Assembly: GCF_037688875.1 (NCBI RefSeq)
Contig: NZ_JAWDIE010000015.1
Coordinates: 1 to 64,000 of the forward strand
Direction: 5' to 3'
DNA: 64,000 nucleotides
DNA from: Amphibiibacter pelophylacis
Lineage (GTDB): Bacteria > Pseudomonadota > Gammaproteobacteria > Burkholderiales > Burkholderiaceae_C
Part shown: positions 52,589 to 61,717 of the stretch, piece by piece
Layout of the letters: every line of letters starts with the position of its first letter
Position numbering within the stretch: the stretch's first letter is position 1
The notes under the pieces: generated by a model
Seen by the model: only the letters and a program-made list of their open reading frames with translations
Told to the model about the DNA's origin: nothing
Database searches by the model: none
Made by a program: the position numbers and the translations under genes

Positions 52589-54160
52589 ATGATGATGACT
52601 GCGCCCGATTCCAGTCTGACGCTGAAACGCCGCACCCTGAGCCTGCTGGGCGGGGTGGGCGCCTTGGGCTTTGTGGGCCTGCAGGGCCTGCCGGTGCTGG
52701 CCCGGGCCCAGAGCGCTTCTGAGTCTGCGCCACTGTCTTTGGCCGACCTGCGCTGGCTCAACCGCGTCAGCGGCGGCGTCACCGAAGACAGCGTGGCCGA
52801 TCTGGCCCGCCTTGGTCGCAGCGCCTGGCTGGCGGCCCAGCTGGCCCCGCCCAAAGATGATGCGGACACGGTCTCTGACGAAGCCTCCATCGCCGACTGG
52901 ATGCAGCGCCGTCAGGAGGCGCGCGCCGCCACCCGCGCCGCCCAGCCGGGCGATGCCGAGGCCACGGCCCGCGCCGCCGCCCTGCAGAAGGCCGACCGCG
53001 ACGAGGTGCGCGACCGTCTCGTGCAGGCGCGCACCACGATATTCCGCGAGGCCGTGCTCTCGCCGCAGGTGCTGCGCGAGCAGATGCTGTGGTTCTGGCT
53101 GAATCATTTCTCGGTGTTCGCGGGCAAGGATGACATCGGCGCCATGGCGGGCGATTACGCGCGCACGCTGCGGCCGCTGGCACTGGGGTCGTTCCGCGAT
53201 CTGCTGCGCGCCACCGTGCTGCACCCGGCCATGCAGGCCTATCTGGACAACACCAGCAACCGCGCGGGCAAGATCAACGAGAACTACGCCCGCGAGCTCA
53301 TGGAGCTGCACACCCTGGGCCTCAACCAGGGCTACACCCAGCAGGACGTGCAGGAAATGGCCCGCGTGCTGACCGGGCTGGAGCTGGCGCCGGGCGGGCA
53401 GGGGCCGCAGCTCAAGGGCAAGCTGGCCACCCAGCGGGGCGCCGAGGTTTTTGTGACCAACGCGCTGGCCTACAACCCGGCGCGGCACGACTACGGCAGC
53501 AAGACGCTGCTGGGCATCACACTGCCGGGCGAAGGCTGGCCGGAGTTCGAGACCATCATCACCCGCCTGGCCAGCAGCCCGGCCACGGCCACCCACCTCA
53601 GCCGCCAGCTTTACAGCTACTTTGTCGCCGACGACGCCGCACGCGCGCCCAAAGCGCTCATCGAGCGTCTCTCTCGCACTTATCTGGAGAGCCAGGGCGA
53701 TATCGCGAGCGTGCTGCGCGTGCTGCTGACTGCGCCCGAGCTGGACGCCGCGCTGGGCCAGCGTCTGCGCAGCCCCTGGCAGTACAGCGTGGCGCTGGTG
53801 CGTACGCTGGCGCAGACCTTGCCCGTCGACCGACGCAGCGCCTGGGTCGACGAGGCCTGGCGCGTCCCGGCCGAACTGAATGAAGAGCTTTTTGGCCACC
53901 GCACGCCCGAAGGCTATCCGCTGGACAGCCGCGAGTGGCTGACCCCCGTGCAGATGGCGATGCGCGTGCGCATCGCCCAGCGCCTGGCCGCTCGCGCGGC
54001 CGCCATCGCCAAAGCGGCGGGGGCGGTGCCAACGCCGCTGGCGCAGCTGGCTGTGTCGCCTCTCCTGAGCCCGGCCACCCGCGCCACCCTGGCGGCCCAG
54101 GACAAGCCTGTGACGGCGACTGCGCTGCTGCTGTCATCGCCCGAATTCATGCGCCAGTGA
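52589..54160 (+). CDS. DUF1800 family Tat-exported protein
   Basis: About 523 residues; ATGs at 52589, 52592 and 52595 are all possible with GGGG upstream. A twin-arginine signal (LKRRTLSLLGG) is followed by a hydrophobic core ending near ARAQ. The helical body with FWLNHFSVFAGKDD, NENYARELMELHTLG, TQQDVQEMARVLTG and the C-terminal PEFMRQ is typical of DUF1800. Function unknown; almost always paired with DUF1501. Confidence 0.9.
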   Translation: MMMTAPDSSLTLKRRTLSLLGGVGALGFVGLQGLPVLARAQSASESAPLSLADLRWLNRVSGGVTEDSVADLARLGRSAWLAAQLAPPKDDADTVSDEASIADWMQRRQEARAATRAAQPGDAEATARAAALQKADRDEVRDRLVQARTTIFREAVLSPQVLREQMLWFWLNHFSVFAGKDDIGAMAGDYARTLRPLALGSFRDLLRATVLHPAMQAYLDNTSNRAGKINENYARELMELHTLGLNQGYTQQDVQEMARVLTGLELAPGGQGPQLKGKLATQRGAEVFVTNALAYNPARHDYGSKTLLGITLPGEGWPEFETIITRLASSPATATHLSRQLYSYFVADDAARAPKALIERLSRTYLESQGDIASVLRVLLTAPELDAALGQRLRSPWQYSVALVRTLAQTLPVDRRSAWVDEAWRVPAELNEELFGHRTPEGYPLDSREWLTPVQMAMRVRIAQRLAARAAAIAKAAGAVPTPLAQLAVSPLLSPATRATLAAQDKPVTATALLLSSPEFMRQ

Positions 54161-54196
54161 TCGGATGATCCGGGCGCCATCCTGAAGGAGTCTGCC

Positions 54197-55402
54197 GTGT
54201 CCTCTGCCTCCCATCGCCTTTCGCGCCGCCGCTGGCTGCAGGCCAGTGCGGGTCTGGTGGCCGCCACGGCCAGCAGCCGCCTGCTGGCGCTGCCCACGAC
54301 CGCACTGGGCGGCGAGCCCGGGCCGGACAGCCCGCGCTTTCTGATGGTTTTCCTGCGCGGCGCCTACGACGCCTGCAACGTGCTCGTGCCCGCTTTCAGC
54401 GATTTTTACTTCGAGGCCAGGCCGACCATCGCGGTGCCGCGTGGTGCGCTGCGATCGCTGAACGACGGCTGGGGACTGCACCCGGCGCTGGCCGGGCCGC
54501 TGGGTGCTTATCTGGACAATCGCGAGCTGGGTTTTGTGCCTTTTGTCGGCATTCCGGGCACGACGCGCAGCCACTTTGACAGCCAGGACAGGCTGGAATA
54601 CGGCCTCGATGGCCGCGAGCCGCTGCGCCCACCCGCGCAGGGCCTGCTCTACCGTCTGGCGCAGTCGCTGCCCGCGCCGGTCAGCCCGCTGGCTTTCACG
54701 CAGATACGCCCGCTGGCGCTGCGCGGGCCGGGCGTGCTGCCCAATTTTCCGCTGCAGGGCGGCGCGCGCCAGCCGCTGGACCCCCAGCTGCGCGGCGCGC
54801 TGCGCGAACTGTATGCCGACCGGTCCGTGGCCGCGCTGGGTCAGGCGCTGGAATCCGGGCTGGATCTGCAGGAGCAGGACAGGCTGGACCGCCAGCAGGA
54901 CCAGGCCATGGCGCACGCCCAGCCGGCCGACCGCAAGGCGGTCACGGCGCGCGGTTTTGCGCAGGACGCTTCAACCGTGGCGCGTCAGATGCGGCGGCAT
55001 TTCAACGTCGGCTTTGTCGATATCGGCGGCTGGGACACGCACGTGGGGCAGGGCGGCGAGACCGGCCAGCTCGCCAACCGCCTGGCCGAGCTGGGCGAGG
55101 GCCTGGCCACCTACGCCAGCGCCATGGGCGACGCCTGGGCGCGCACCACGGTGGTGGTGGTGTCCGAGTTCGGGCGCACCTTCCGCGAAAACGGCAGCCG
55201 GGGCACCGACCACGGCTACGGCACCGCCTACTGGGTCATGGGTGGCGGGCTGAACCGCCCGGCGGTTTTTGGCGAGGGCGCGTCCGGAACCGTGCTGACC
55301 GCTGACACCCTCAACGACCACCGCGATCTGCCCATCAGGACCGACTACCGCGTCCTGCTGCGCCAGATCGCCCGCGAGCGTCTGGGGGTGGACTGGAGCT
55401 GA
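54197..55402 (+). CDS. DUF1501 family Tat-exported protein (sulfatase-like fold)
   Basis: 401 residues, GTG start set by AAGGAG at 54185-54190. Twin-arginine motif LSRRRWLQASAG followed by a hydrophobic stretch. FLRGAYDACNVLVP, FNVGFVDIGGWDTHVGQ, VVVVSEFGRTFRENGSRGTDHGYG match DUF1501, related to the alkaline phosphatase/sulfatase superfamily. It follows the DUF1800 gene by 36 bases, an operon pair presumed to act together in the periplasm. Confidence 0.9.
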   Translation: MSSASHRLSRRRWLQASAGLVAATASSRLLALPTTALGGEPGPDSPRFLMVFLRGAYDACNVLVPAFSDFYFEARPTIAVPRGALRSLNDGWGLHPALAGPLGAYLDNRELGFVPFVGIPGTTRSHFDSQDRLEYGLDGREPLRPPAQGLLYRLAQSLPAPVSPLAFTQIRPLALRGPGVLPNFPLQGGARQPLDPQLRGALRELYADRSVAALGQALESGLDLQEQDRLDRQQDQAMAHAQPADRKAVTARGFAQDASTVARQMRRHFNVGFVDIGGWDTHVGQGGETGQLANRLAELGEGLATYASAMGDAWARTTVVVVSEFGRTFRENGSRGTDHGYGTAYWVMGGGLNRPAVFGEGASGTVLTADTLNDHRDLPIRTDYRVLLRQIARERLGVDWS

Positions 55403-55431
55403 TGGCGACGGTTGCTCATGACATTCTCACA

Positions 55432-55460
55432 TTGTGCTATCCGCCAATGGCGGATATAGT
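55432..55460 (+). promoter_or_regulatory. higBA promoter with operator in the spacer
   Basis: TTGTGC (55432-55437), a 17-base spacer and TATAGT (55455-55460) form a sigma-70 promoter. The perfect palindrome TATCCGCCAATGGCGGATA (55438-55456) fills the spacer. Transcription should start at about 55467, only one or two bases before the toxin ATG. Confidence 0.75.
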
Positions 55461-55468
55461 GCAAGCCC

Positions 55469-55780
55469 ATGGAATTCATCGAAACCCCGACCTTCACCCG
55501 CCTGCTTGCCGGGTTGATGACGGATGATGAATACGCTGCCCTTCAGACTGTTCTGGTTAATAACCCGGAACGCGGAGATCTTCTCTCTGGCGGTGGAGGC
55601 ATCCGCAAGCTGCGTCACGCGCTTCCTGGGCAAGGTAAGAGTGGCGGTTTGAGGGTGATTTACTACTGGGTTCGGGCTGATGGTCAGATTTATATGCTGC
55701 TGATTTACCCGAAATCGAAGAAAGATACCCTGACTGACCGCGAAACCGTCCTGCTGCGTGATTTTGTGAAAGACCTTTGA
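55469..55780 (+). CDS. higB: HigB/RelE-family toxin
   Basis: 103 residues. RelE-fold pattern: FTRLLAGLMTDDEYAALQTVLV, GIRKLRHALPGQGKSGGLRVIYYW, YMLLIYPKSKKDTLTDRE. Basic residues in the GKSGGLRVIYYW strand are those used by ribosome-dependent mRNA interferases. Toxin-first order with an XRE antitoxin is the HigBA type. No ribosome site is visible, in keeping with a leaderless message. Confidence 0.88.
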   Translation: MEFIETPTFTRLLAGLMTDDEYAALQTVLVNNPERGDLLSGGGGIRKLRHALPGQGKSGGLRVIYYWVRADGQIYMLLIYPKSKKDTLTDRETVLLRDFVKDL

Positions 55781-55783
55781 GCC

Positions 55784-56074
55784 ATGGAACAAGCGCTGTT
55801 TAATGACCTGATGCAAAGCCTGAAAGAAGCCAGGGAAATTGCTCGCGGCGAAGCTCCTGCGTCGCGGCGCTTTACGGTGGCTGCGCCGGACGTCAAAGCG
55901 GTTCGCGATCAGATGGGGCTCTCGCAGAGCGAGTTCGCCCGTCTGATGCAAGTCAGCGTCAAAACGCTGCAGAACTGGGAGCAGCGGCGTCGCCAGCCAA
56001 CCGGGCCAGCGGCAGCACTGCTCAGAATCGTGTCGATGGCACCGGAAGTGGCACTCAGAACCCTGCACGCGTGA
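55784..56074 (+). CDS. higA: HigA/NadS-like XRE antitoxin
   Basis: 96 residues. A helix-turn-helix of the XRE type at about 36-75 (VRDQMGLSQSEFARLMQVSVKTLQNWEQRRRQPTGPA) is preceded by a toxin-binding segment (LMQSLKEAREIARGE). Three bases separate it from the toxin stop. It would bind the promoter palindrome. Confidence 0.9.
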   Translation: MEQALFNDLMQSLKEAREIARGEAPASRRFTVAAPDVKAVRDQMGLSQSEFARLMQVSVKTLQNWEQRRRQPTGPAAALLRIVSMAPEVALRTLHA

Positions 56075-56228
56075 TGGGGTGTTCAGGTGTGCGGCCCGGC
56101 CCGCTTTGATGAGCATCCGGTAGCACCGGTTTACAATGCCCGACTGCAGGGTTGGGCCACTGAGAGGCCTGCCGTGCGGCTGTTTCATTTCTTCAGCACG
56201 ACCCACGGCCACCCGGCCCACGCCACCG

Positions 56229-57182
56229 ATGAGCGCTATTTCTGCTGCACCGCTGCCTGATCCCGCCCACACCCGTTGGGTGGACGAGGCGGTGGCGCGC
56301 GTGGATGAGGCGCTGGCGGCGGCGATTCCGCCCCGGGGCGCTGGGGGCCTGACCGAAGTTATGGCCTACGCCAGCTTGCAGGGCGGCAAACGCCTGCGAC
56401 CGCTCTTGGTTTTGGCCGCCTGCGAGGCGCTGGGCGGCAGCCGTCCGGCCGCGCTGCGGGCGGCTGTGGCGGTGGAGCTGATCCACGCTTATTCGCTGGT
56501 CCACGACGATCTGCCCTGCATGGACGACGATGTCCTGCGCCGGGGCCAGCCCACCACGCATGTGGTTCACGGCGAAGCCATGGCCATGCTGGCGGGCGAC
56601 GCCATGCAGGCGCTGGCTTTCGAGGTGCTCACGCCCGAAACCGGCATTGCCCCTGCACTGCAGGCGCGCTGGGTGGCTTGCCTGGCCCGCGCGGCGGGAC
56701 ACGCGGGCATGGCGGGCGGGCAGGCGATTGATCTCATGCACGTCGGCAAAAGCCTGGATCTGGCGGGGCTGGAGCACATGCACGCCCTGAAAACCGGCTG
56801 CCTGCTGCAGGCCAGCGTGGCGATGGGCGCCATGGCCGGGGATGCCGACAGCAGCGGCCAGCACCAGCTCGCGTCCTGTGTCGATCAGCCTGTCTGGCCG
56901 CACCTGATGGACTACGGCCGCTGGCTGGGCCTGGCCTTCCAGGTGGTCGACGACATTCTGGACGTGACCCAGGACAGCTCCACCCTGGGTAAAACCGCGG
57001 GCAAGGACGAGGCCAGCAACAAGCCGACGTTTGTCTCGCTGATGGGGCTGGCGGCGGCGCAGGCCTACGCGCTGGACATCCACGCACGCGCGCTGGCGGC
57101 GCTGGACGCCTGCCATCTGCCGCTCCCGGGCGCCCGCCCGCTGCGCGATCTGGCCCACCAGGTCGTGTCGCGCAGCCACTGA
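56229..57182 (+). CDS. ispA: Farnesyl diphosphate synthase
   Basis: 317 residues from MSAISAAPLPDPAH; the frame is open further upstream but without family similarity. The first Asp-rich motif is DDLPCMDD (93-100), the second FQVVDDILDVTQD, and GGKRLRP at about 52-58 binds isopentenyl diphosphate. It condenses IPP with DMAPP and GPP to FPP. TACAAT at 56132-56137 may be the -10 box. The usual upstream partner xseB is absent; HigBA stands there instead. dxs follows 27 bases later. Confidence 0.95.
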   Translation: MSAISAAPLPDPAHTRWVDEAVARVDEALAAAIPPRGAGGLTEVMAYASLQGGKRLRPLLVLAACEALGGSRPAALRAAVAVELIHAYSLVHDDLPCMDDDVLRRGQPTTHVVHGEAMAMLAGDAMQALAFEVLTPETGIAPALQARWVACLARAAGHAGMAGGQAIDLMHVGKSLDLAGLEHMHALKTGCLLQASVAMGAMAGDADSSGQHQLASCVDQPVWPHLMDYGRWLGLAFQVVDDILDVTQDSSTLGKTAGKDEASNKPTFVSLMGLAAAQAYALDIHARALAALDACHLPLPGARPLRDLAHQVVSRSH

Positions 57183-57209
57183 CGGCCCCGAAGGACCGCA
57201 AGGAACGCC

Positions 57210-59177
57210 ATGACCCTGACCGTGACATCCACCCCGCTGCTGGACACGATTTCCAGCCCAGCCGACCTGCGCCAGCTGCGGCCCGACCAGCTTGAGCAGG
57301 TCGCCCGCGAACTGCGCCAGGATCTGCTGGGCCAGGTCAGCCGCACCGGCGGACATCTGTCGTCCAACCTGGGCACGGTCGAACTGAGCATCGCGCTGCA
57401 CTACGTCTACAACACCCCGCAGGACCGCCTGGTGTGGGACGTGGGCCACCAGACTTATCCCCACAAGATGCTCACCGGGCGACGCAGCCGCATGCCCACG
57501 CTGCGCCAGCTGGGCGGCCTGTCGGGCTTTCCGCGCCGCGACGAGAGCGAGTTCGACGCCTTTGGCACCGCGCACTCGTCCACCTCGATTTCGGCCGCGC
57601 TGGGCATGGCCATGGCCGCGCGCATCAAGGGCGAATCGCGCCGCGCCGTGGCCATCATCGGCGACGGGGCGCTGACCGGCGGCATGGCTTTCGAGGCCCT
57701 GAACCACGCGGGCGACACGCACGCCAACCTGCTGGTCATCCTCAACGACAACGACATGTCGATCAGCCCGCCGGTGGGCGCGCTGAACAAATACCTGGCC
57801 CGCCTGATGAGCGGCGGCTTTTACAGCGCCGCCCGCGAAGGCGCCAAATCGGTGCTCAAGCACACGCCGCTGTACGAGCTGGCGCGCCGCTTCGAGGAAC
57901 ACGCCAAGGGCATGGTCGTGCCCGGCACGATTTTTGAAGAGTTCGGGTTCAACTACGTCGGTCCCATCGACGGCCACGACCTGGATGCCCTGATTCCCAC
58001 GCTGCAGAACCTGCGCGAGCGCAGCGGGCCGCAGTTCCTGCACATCATCACGCGCAAGGGCAAGGGCTACGACCTGGCCGAGGCCGACCCCATCGCCTAC
58101 CACGGCCCGGGCAAGTTCGACCCGGCTGTTGGCCTGCAACCCGCTAAGGCGGGCGCGCAGACCTTCACGCAGGTCTTCGGGCAGTGGCTGTGCGACATGG
58201 CAGCGGCGGACGAGCGCCTGGTCGGCATCACCCCGGCGATGCGCGAAGGTTCGGGCATGGTCGAGTTCGAGCGCCGCTTCCCGCAGCGCTACGCCGACGT
58301 CGGCATCGCCGAGCAGCACGCCGTCACCTACGCCGCCGGTCTGGCCTGCGAGGGGCTCAAACCCGTCCTGGCCATTTACAGCACGTTTTTGCAGCGCGGC
58401 TACGACCAGGTGATCCACGATGTGGCCATCCAGAATCTGCCGGTGATGTTTGCCCTGGACCGCGCGGGCCTGGTTGGCGCCGACGGCGCCACGCACGCGG
58501 GCAACTACGACATCGCTTACCTGCGCTGCGTGCCCAACCTGGCGGTGCTGGTGCCCGCCGACGAGAACGAATGCCGCCAGCTGCTGTCCACCGCCTTCGC
58601 CCACAACGGCCCGGCGGCGGTGCGCTACCCGCGCGGCAGTGGCGCGGGCGTGGCGGTGCTGCCTGGGCTGGCGACCCTGCCCTGGGGACGCGCCGAGCGC
58701 CGCCGCAAACGCACCAGCACCAGCACCAGCACCAGCACCAGCACACACAGTAGCCGGGCTGACGAAGCCTTGGGCCTGTCGGTCGCGGTGCTCGCTTTTG
58801 GCCCGCTGCTCTACGCCGCGCTGGAGGCCGCCGAGGGCGTGGACGCTTCGGTCTGGAACATGCGCTTCGCCAAGCCGCTGGACGTCGAAGCCGTGCGCCA
58901 GGCCGCGCTGGAGCACGATCTCATCGTCACGGTCGAAGAGGGCGCCGTCGCGGGCGGCGCGGGCAGCGCGGTGGCCGAGGCGCTCAGCCAGCTGGGCCTG
59001 ACGCGCCCGCTGCTGCATCTGGGCCTGCCCGACCAGTTCATCGAACATGGCGAGCGCGGCGCGCTGCTCTCGGCCTGCGGCCTGGACGCGGCAGGCATCC
59101 AGTCGGCCATCTCCGATTTCATCCGCCGCGCCACGCTGGCTGCGGCGTCCAAAACCTCCCGGGAGACCTCCGCATGA
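57210..59177 (+). CDS. dxs: 1-Deoxy-D-xylulose-5-phosphate synthase
   Basis: 655 residues, slightly above the usual 620-640. The thiamine diphosphate motif starts near residue 151 (GDGALTGGMAFEALNHAG...LNDNDMSIS) and the transketolase pyrimidine domain has DRAGLVGADGATHAG. It makes DXP from pyruvate and glyceraldehyde 3-phosphate, the first step of the MEP pathway that feeds ispA. The extra length includes a (Thr-Ser) tract at residues 502-512 in the linker before the C-terminal domain. The stop overlaps the next start (ATGA). Confidence 0.97.
   Translation: MTLTVTSTPLLDTISSPADLRQLRPDQLEQVARELRQDLLGQVSRTGGHLSSNLGTVELSIALHYVYNTPQDRLVWDVGHQTYPHKMLTGRRSRMPTLRQLGGLSGFPRRDESEFDAFGTAHSSTSISAALGMAMAARIKGESRRAVAIIGDGALTGGMAFEALNHAGDTHANLLVILNDNDMSISPPVGALNKYLARLMSGGFYSAAREGAKSVLKHTPLYELARRFEEHAKGMVVPGTIFEEFGFNYVGPIDGHDLDALIPTLQNLRERSGPQFLHIITRKGKGYDLAEADPIAYHGPGKFDPAVGLQPAKAGAQTFTQVFGQWLCDMAAADERLVGITPAMREGSGMVEFERRFPQRYADVGIAEQHAVTYAAGLACEGLKPVLAIYSTFLQRGYDQVIHDVAIQNLPVMFALDRAGLVGADGATHAGNYDIAYLRCVPNLAVLVPADENECRQLLSTAFAHNGPAAVRYPRGSGAGVAVLPGLATLPWGRAERRRKRTSTSTSTSTSTHSSRADEALGLSVAVLAFGPLLYAALEAAEGVDASVWNMRFAKPLDVEAVRQAALEHDLIVTVEEGAVAGGAGSAVAEALSQLGLTRPLLHLGLPDQFIEHGERGALLSACGLDAAGIQSAISDFIRRATLAAASKTSRETSA
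58711..58740 (+). repeat. Hexanucleotide microsatellite in dxs
   Basis: Five perfect copies of GCACCA followed by GCACACACAG encode alternating Thr-Ser. The unit is six bases, so slippage changes linker length in steps of two residues and never shifts the frame. Confidence 0.9.
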
Positions 59178-61000
59178 GCCTTGCCCTGGACCACGCCAGC
59201 TCTCCCGCGCAGCGCCTGGCGCATGCCCGCAAGCTGCTTCAGGCGCTGGGCGCGCAGGCGCTTGTCGTGCCCAGCAGCGATCCGCACCTGTCCGAATACC
59301 TGCCCGAGCGCTGGAACACCCGCGCCTGGATCAGCGGTTTCACCGGATCGGCCGGGGTCGCCGTCATCACGGCGGACGCCGCCGGGGTGCTGACCGACAG
59401 CCGCTACTGGACGCAGGCCGCCGCGCAGCTCGCGGGCAGCGGTTTCGAGCTGGTGCGTGCCGAGCAGGGCAGCACGCTGGACGTGGCACGCTGGCTCAAC
59501 AGCCATCTGGCGCAGGGCGCCACGGTGATCGTCGATGGCCAGGTGCTGTCGCTGAGCGCCTGGCAGACGCTGCAGTTCGAGCTCACAACCCACGGCATCG
59601 CCCTGCGCGGCGACATCGATGCTTTTGACAGCCTGTGGGCCGACCGGCCTGGCCTGCCGCAGGCCCCGGTGTGGCGCCACAGCCCGCCGTACGCCACCGT
59701 GAGTGTCGAAGATCGCCTGGCCACCCTTCGCGCCCAGATGGCGGCGGAGGGGGCGACGCACCTGTGGTTGGCGACGCTGGACGATATCGCCTGGCTGCTC
59801 AACCTGCGCGGCAGCGACGTCGATTACAACCCGGTTTTTGTCGCGCACGCGCTGGTTGATGCGCGCGAGGTGCGGCTCTTCATCGAACCCGGCAAGGTGG
59901 AACCCGCCCTGGCGGCGGCGCTGGCCGAAAGCGCCATCTGGCTGCACGATTACCCGCAGATCGCGCCCGCGCTGGCCGGCCTGCCGCACGATGCGGTGCT
60001 GATGCTCGATCCGGCGCGTGTCACTCACGGCCTGCGCCAGCAGGTGCCCGCGCACGTCAAGGTGCGCGAGCAGCTCTGTCCGGTGATGATGGCCAAGGCC
60101 TGCAAGACGCCGCAGGAGCTGGCGCACGTGCGCCAGGCGATGGAGCACGACGGCGCTGCCATGGCGGCCTTTTACGCCCGCTTCGAGGCCGCGCTGGCCG
60201 CTGGGCAGACCGTGACCGAACTGACGGTGGACGAGTGGCTGAGCGCCGAGCGCGCCAGGCAGCCGGGCTTTGTCAGCCTGAGCTTTTCGACCATCGCCGG
60301 CTGGAACGCCAACGGCGCGCTGCCGCATTACCGCGCGCTGCCCGAGGCGCACGCCACGATCAGCGGCAACGGCCTGCTGCTCATCGATTCGGGCGGCCAG
60401 TACCTGGGCGGCACCACCGACATCACCCGCGTCTGGGCCATTGGCATGCCCAGCAGCGAACACAAGCGCGACTGCACCCGCGTGCTGCAGGGCATGATCG
60501 CGCTGTCGCGCACGGTCTACCCCGTCGGCACGCCCGGCCCCATGCTGGACGCGATCGCGCGGGCGCCGCTCTGGGCCGAGGGCCTGGATTTCGGCCACGG
60601 CACCGGCCACGGCGTGGGCTACTGCCTGAACGTGCACGAACCGCCGCAGCGCATTTCCAAAGCCCTGCCGCGCCCGGAAACGGCATTGCGCGAGGGCATG
60701 ATCACGTCCATCGAGCCCGGCGTTTACCGCGAGGGCCATTGGGGCGTGCGCTTCGAGAATCTGGTCGCCAGCGTGCCTTTTGCCACGCACGAGCGCGGGA
60801 CTTTCGGCGAGATGCTGGCCTTCGAAACCCTGACCCTGTGCCCCATCGACACCCGCTGCCTGGAGGCCGCACTGATGCGCCCCGACGAGATCGACTGGCT
60901 GAACGCCTACCACGCCGAAGTCTGGCGCCGCGTCTCGCCGCACGTCCAGGGCGCTGCCCGCGACTGGCTGCAGGCCCGCACCCGACCCTGGATGAGCTGA
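59174..61000 (+). CDS. pepP: M24 family Xaa-Pro aminopeptidase (aminopeptidase P-like)
   Basis: 608 residues, the long aminopeptidase P form with two creatinase-like N-terminal domains (about 1-310) and a C-terminal pita-bread domain. Metal ligands can be followed in LIDSGGQYLGGTTDITR (two Asp), GHGTGHGVGYCLNVHE (His), SIEPGVYREGHWGVRFEN (two Glu). It removes N-terminal residues preceding proline. Its start overlaps the dxs stop by 4 bases, so it is translationally coupled to isoprenoid genes without a known metabolic link. Confidence 0.92.
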   Translation: MSLALDHASSPAQRLAHARKLLQALGAQALVVPSSDPHLSEYLPERWNTRAWISGFTGSAGVAVITADAAGVLTDSRYWTQAAAQLAGSGFELVRAEQGSTLDVARWLNSHLAQGATVIVDGQVLSLSAWQTLQFELTTHGIALRGDIDAFDSLWADRPGLPQAPVWRHSPPYATVSVEDRLATLRAQMAAEGATHLWLATLDDIAWLLNLRGSDVDYNPVFVAHALVDAREVRLFIEPGKVEPALAAALAESAIWLHDYPQIAPALAGLPHDAVLMLDPARVTHGLRQQVPAHVKVREQLCPVMMAKACKTPQELAHVRQAMEHDGAAMAAFYARFEAALAAGQTVTELTVDEWLSAERARQPGFVSLSFSTIAGWNANGALPHYRALPEAHATISGNGLLLIDSGGQYLGGTTDITRVWAIGMPSSEHKRDCTRVLQGMIALSRTVYPVGTPGPMLDAIARAPLWAEGLDFGHGTGHGVGYCLNVHEPPQRISKALPRPETALREGMITSIEPGVYREGHWGVRFENLVASVPFATHERGTFGEMLAFETLTLCPIDTRCLEAALMRPDEIDWLNAYHAEVWRRVSPHVQGAARDWLQARTRPWMS

Positions 61001-61023
61001 TTTTTTCTGTTCGGAGATTCCCC

Positions 61024-61674
61024 ATGCGCCTGCGTTACGCCACGCTGACCCTTTCAGCTCTGACCGCCCTGCTGCTGGGCGGCTGTGCTTCCACCCCCTT
61101 TGTGCTGCCGCCCGTTCCGCTGCCCCAGCTGCCCGGCGTGTCAGCCGGATCGGCTCCGGCCGACGGCCGCGTTTACCCGGGTTCCAGTTCCTGGCCCGAG
61201 GGGTTGATGTCACACGCCACCCCGGCGACGCCTGTGCCCGTTCCGGCATCGCCGGCCGCGGTGCCTGCGCTGCCGCCCGCCGCCCAGTCGGGCGTGCCGC
61301 GCGCACGCTTTGGCCTGCGCACCGTCGATTGCCCGCTGCCCGATGGCAGCCGGGGCGTCTATGTCTACAAGCTGCTGCCGGGCTCGCCGCTGGCCGGGTC
61401 GGTCGAAATCGGCGACCGCATCACCCGCCTGCAGGGCGTGGACATCACCAACAGCGCTTCGCTGACCAATCTGATTGCGGCCGTGCGTCCGCTCTCGCCC
61501 GTGCAGCTCTCTTTCGTGCGCGCCGGGGCCAGCACCAGCGTGTCCTTCCTGCCACCGCCCTGGGTGCCCAACGAGGCCGATCTGGCCCCGATCAACCAGC
61601 CCATCACCCCCGCCCTGGCCGCCAACCTGTGCCGCATCGTGACGCGGGTGGCGACGGAAGGGGCAGCGCAGTAA
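61024..61674 (+). CDS. Lipoprotein with PDZ-like domain
   Basis: 216 residues from MRLRYATLTLS. The signal peptide ends in the lipobox LLGGC. A Pro/Ala-rich spacer (about 25-90) precedes a PDZ-like domain (VYVYKLLPGSPLAGSVEIGDRITRLQGVDITNSASLTNLIAAVRPLSPVQ). GGAGA lies upstream, 24 bases after pepP. Likely an envelope protein; no protease domain is attached, so it may act as an adaptor. Confidence 0.78.
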   Translation: MRLRYATLTLSALTALLLGGCASTPFVLPPVPLPQLPGVSAGSAPADGRVYPGSSSWPEGLMSHATPATPVPVPASPAAVPALPPAAQSGVPRARFGLRTVDCPLPDGSRGVYVYKLLPGSPLAGSVEIGDRITRLQGVDITNSASLTNLIAAVRPLSPVQLSFVRAGASTSVSFLPPPWVPNEADLAPINQPITPALAANLCRIVTRVATEGAAQ

Positions 61675-61717
61675 GCGGGTTCTTATCGCGGGGTTGCTGC
61701 GGATCACAGGCCCGTGG

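Noticed and set aside
56193..59048. 951-codon minus-strand frame opposite ispA-dxs
   Set aside because: Antisense shadow of two strongly conserved enzymes.
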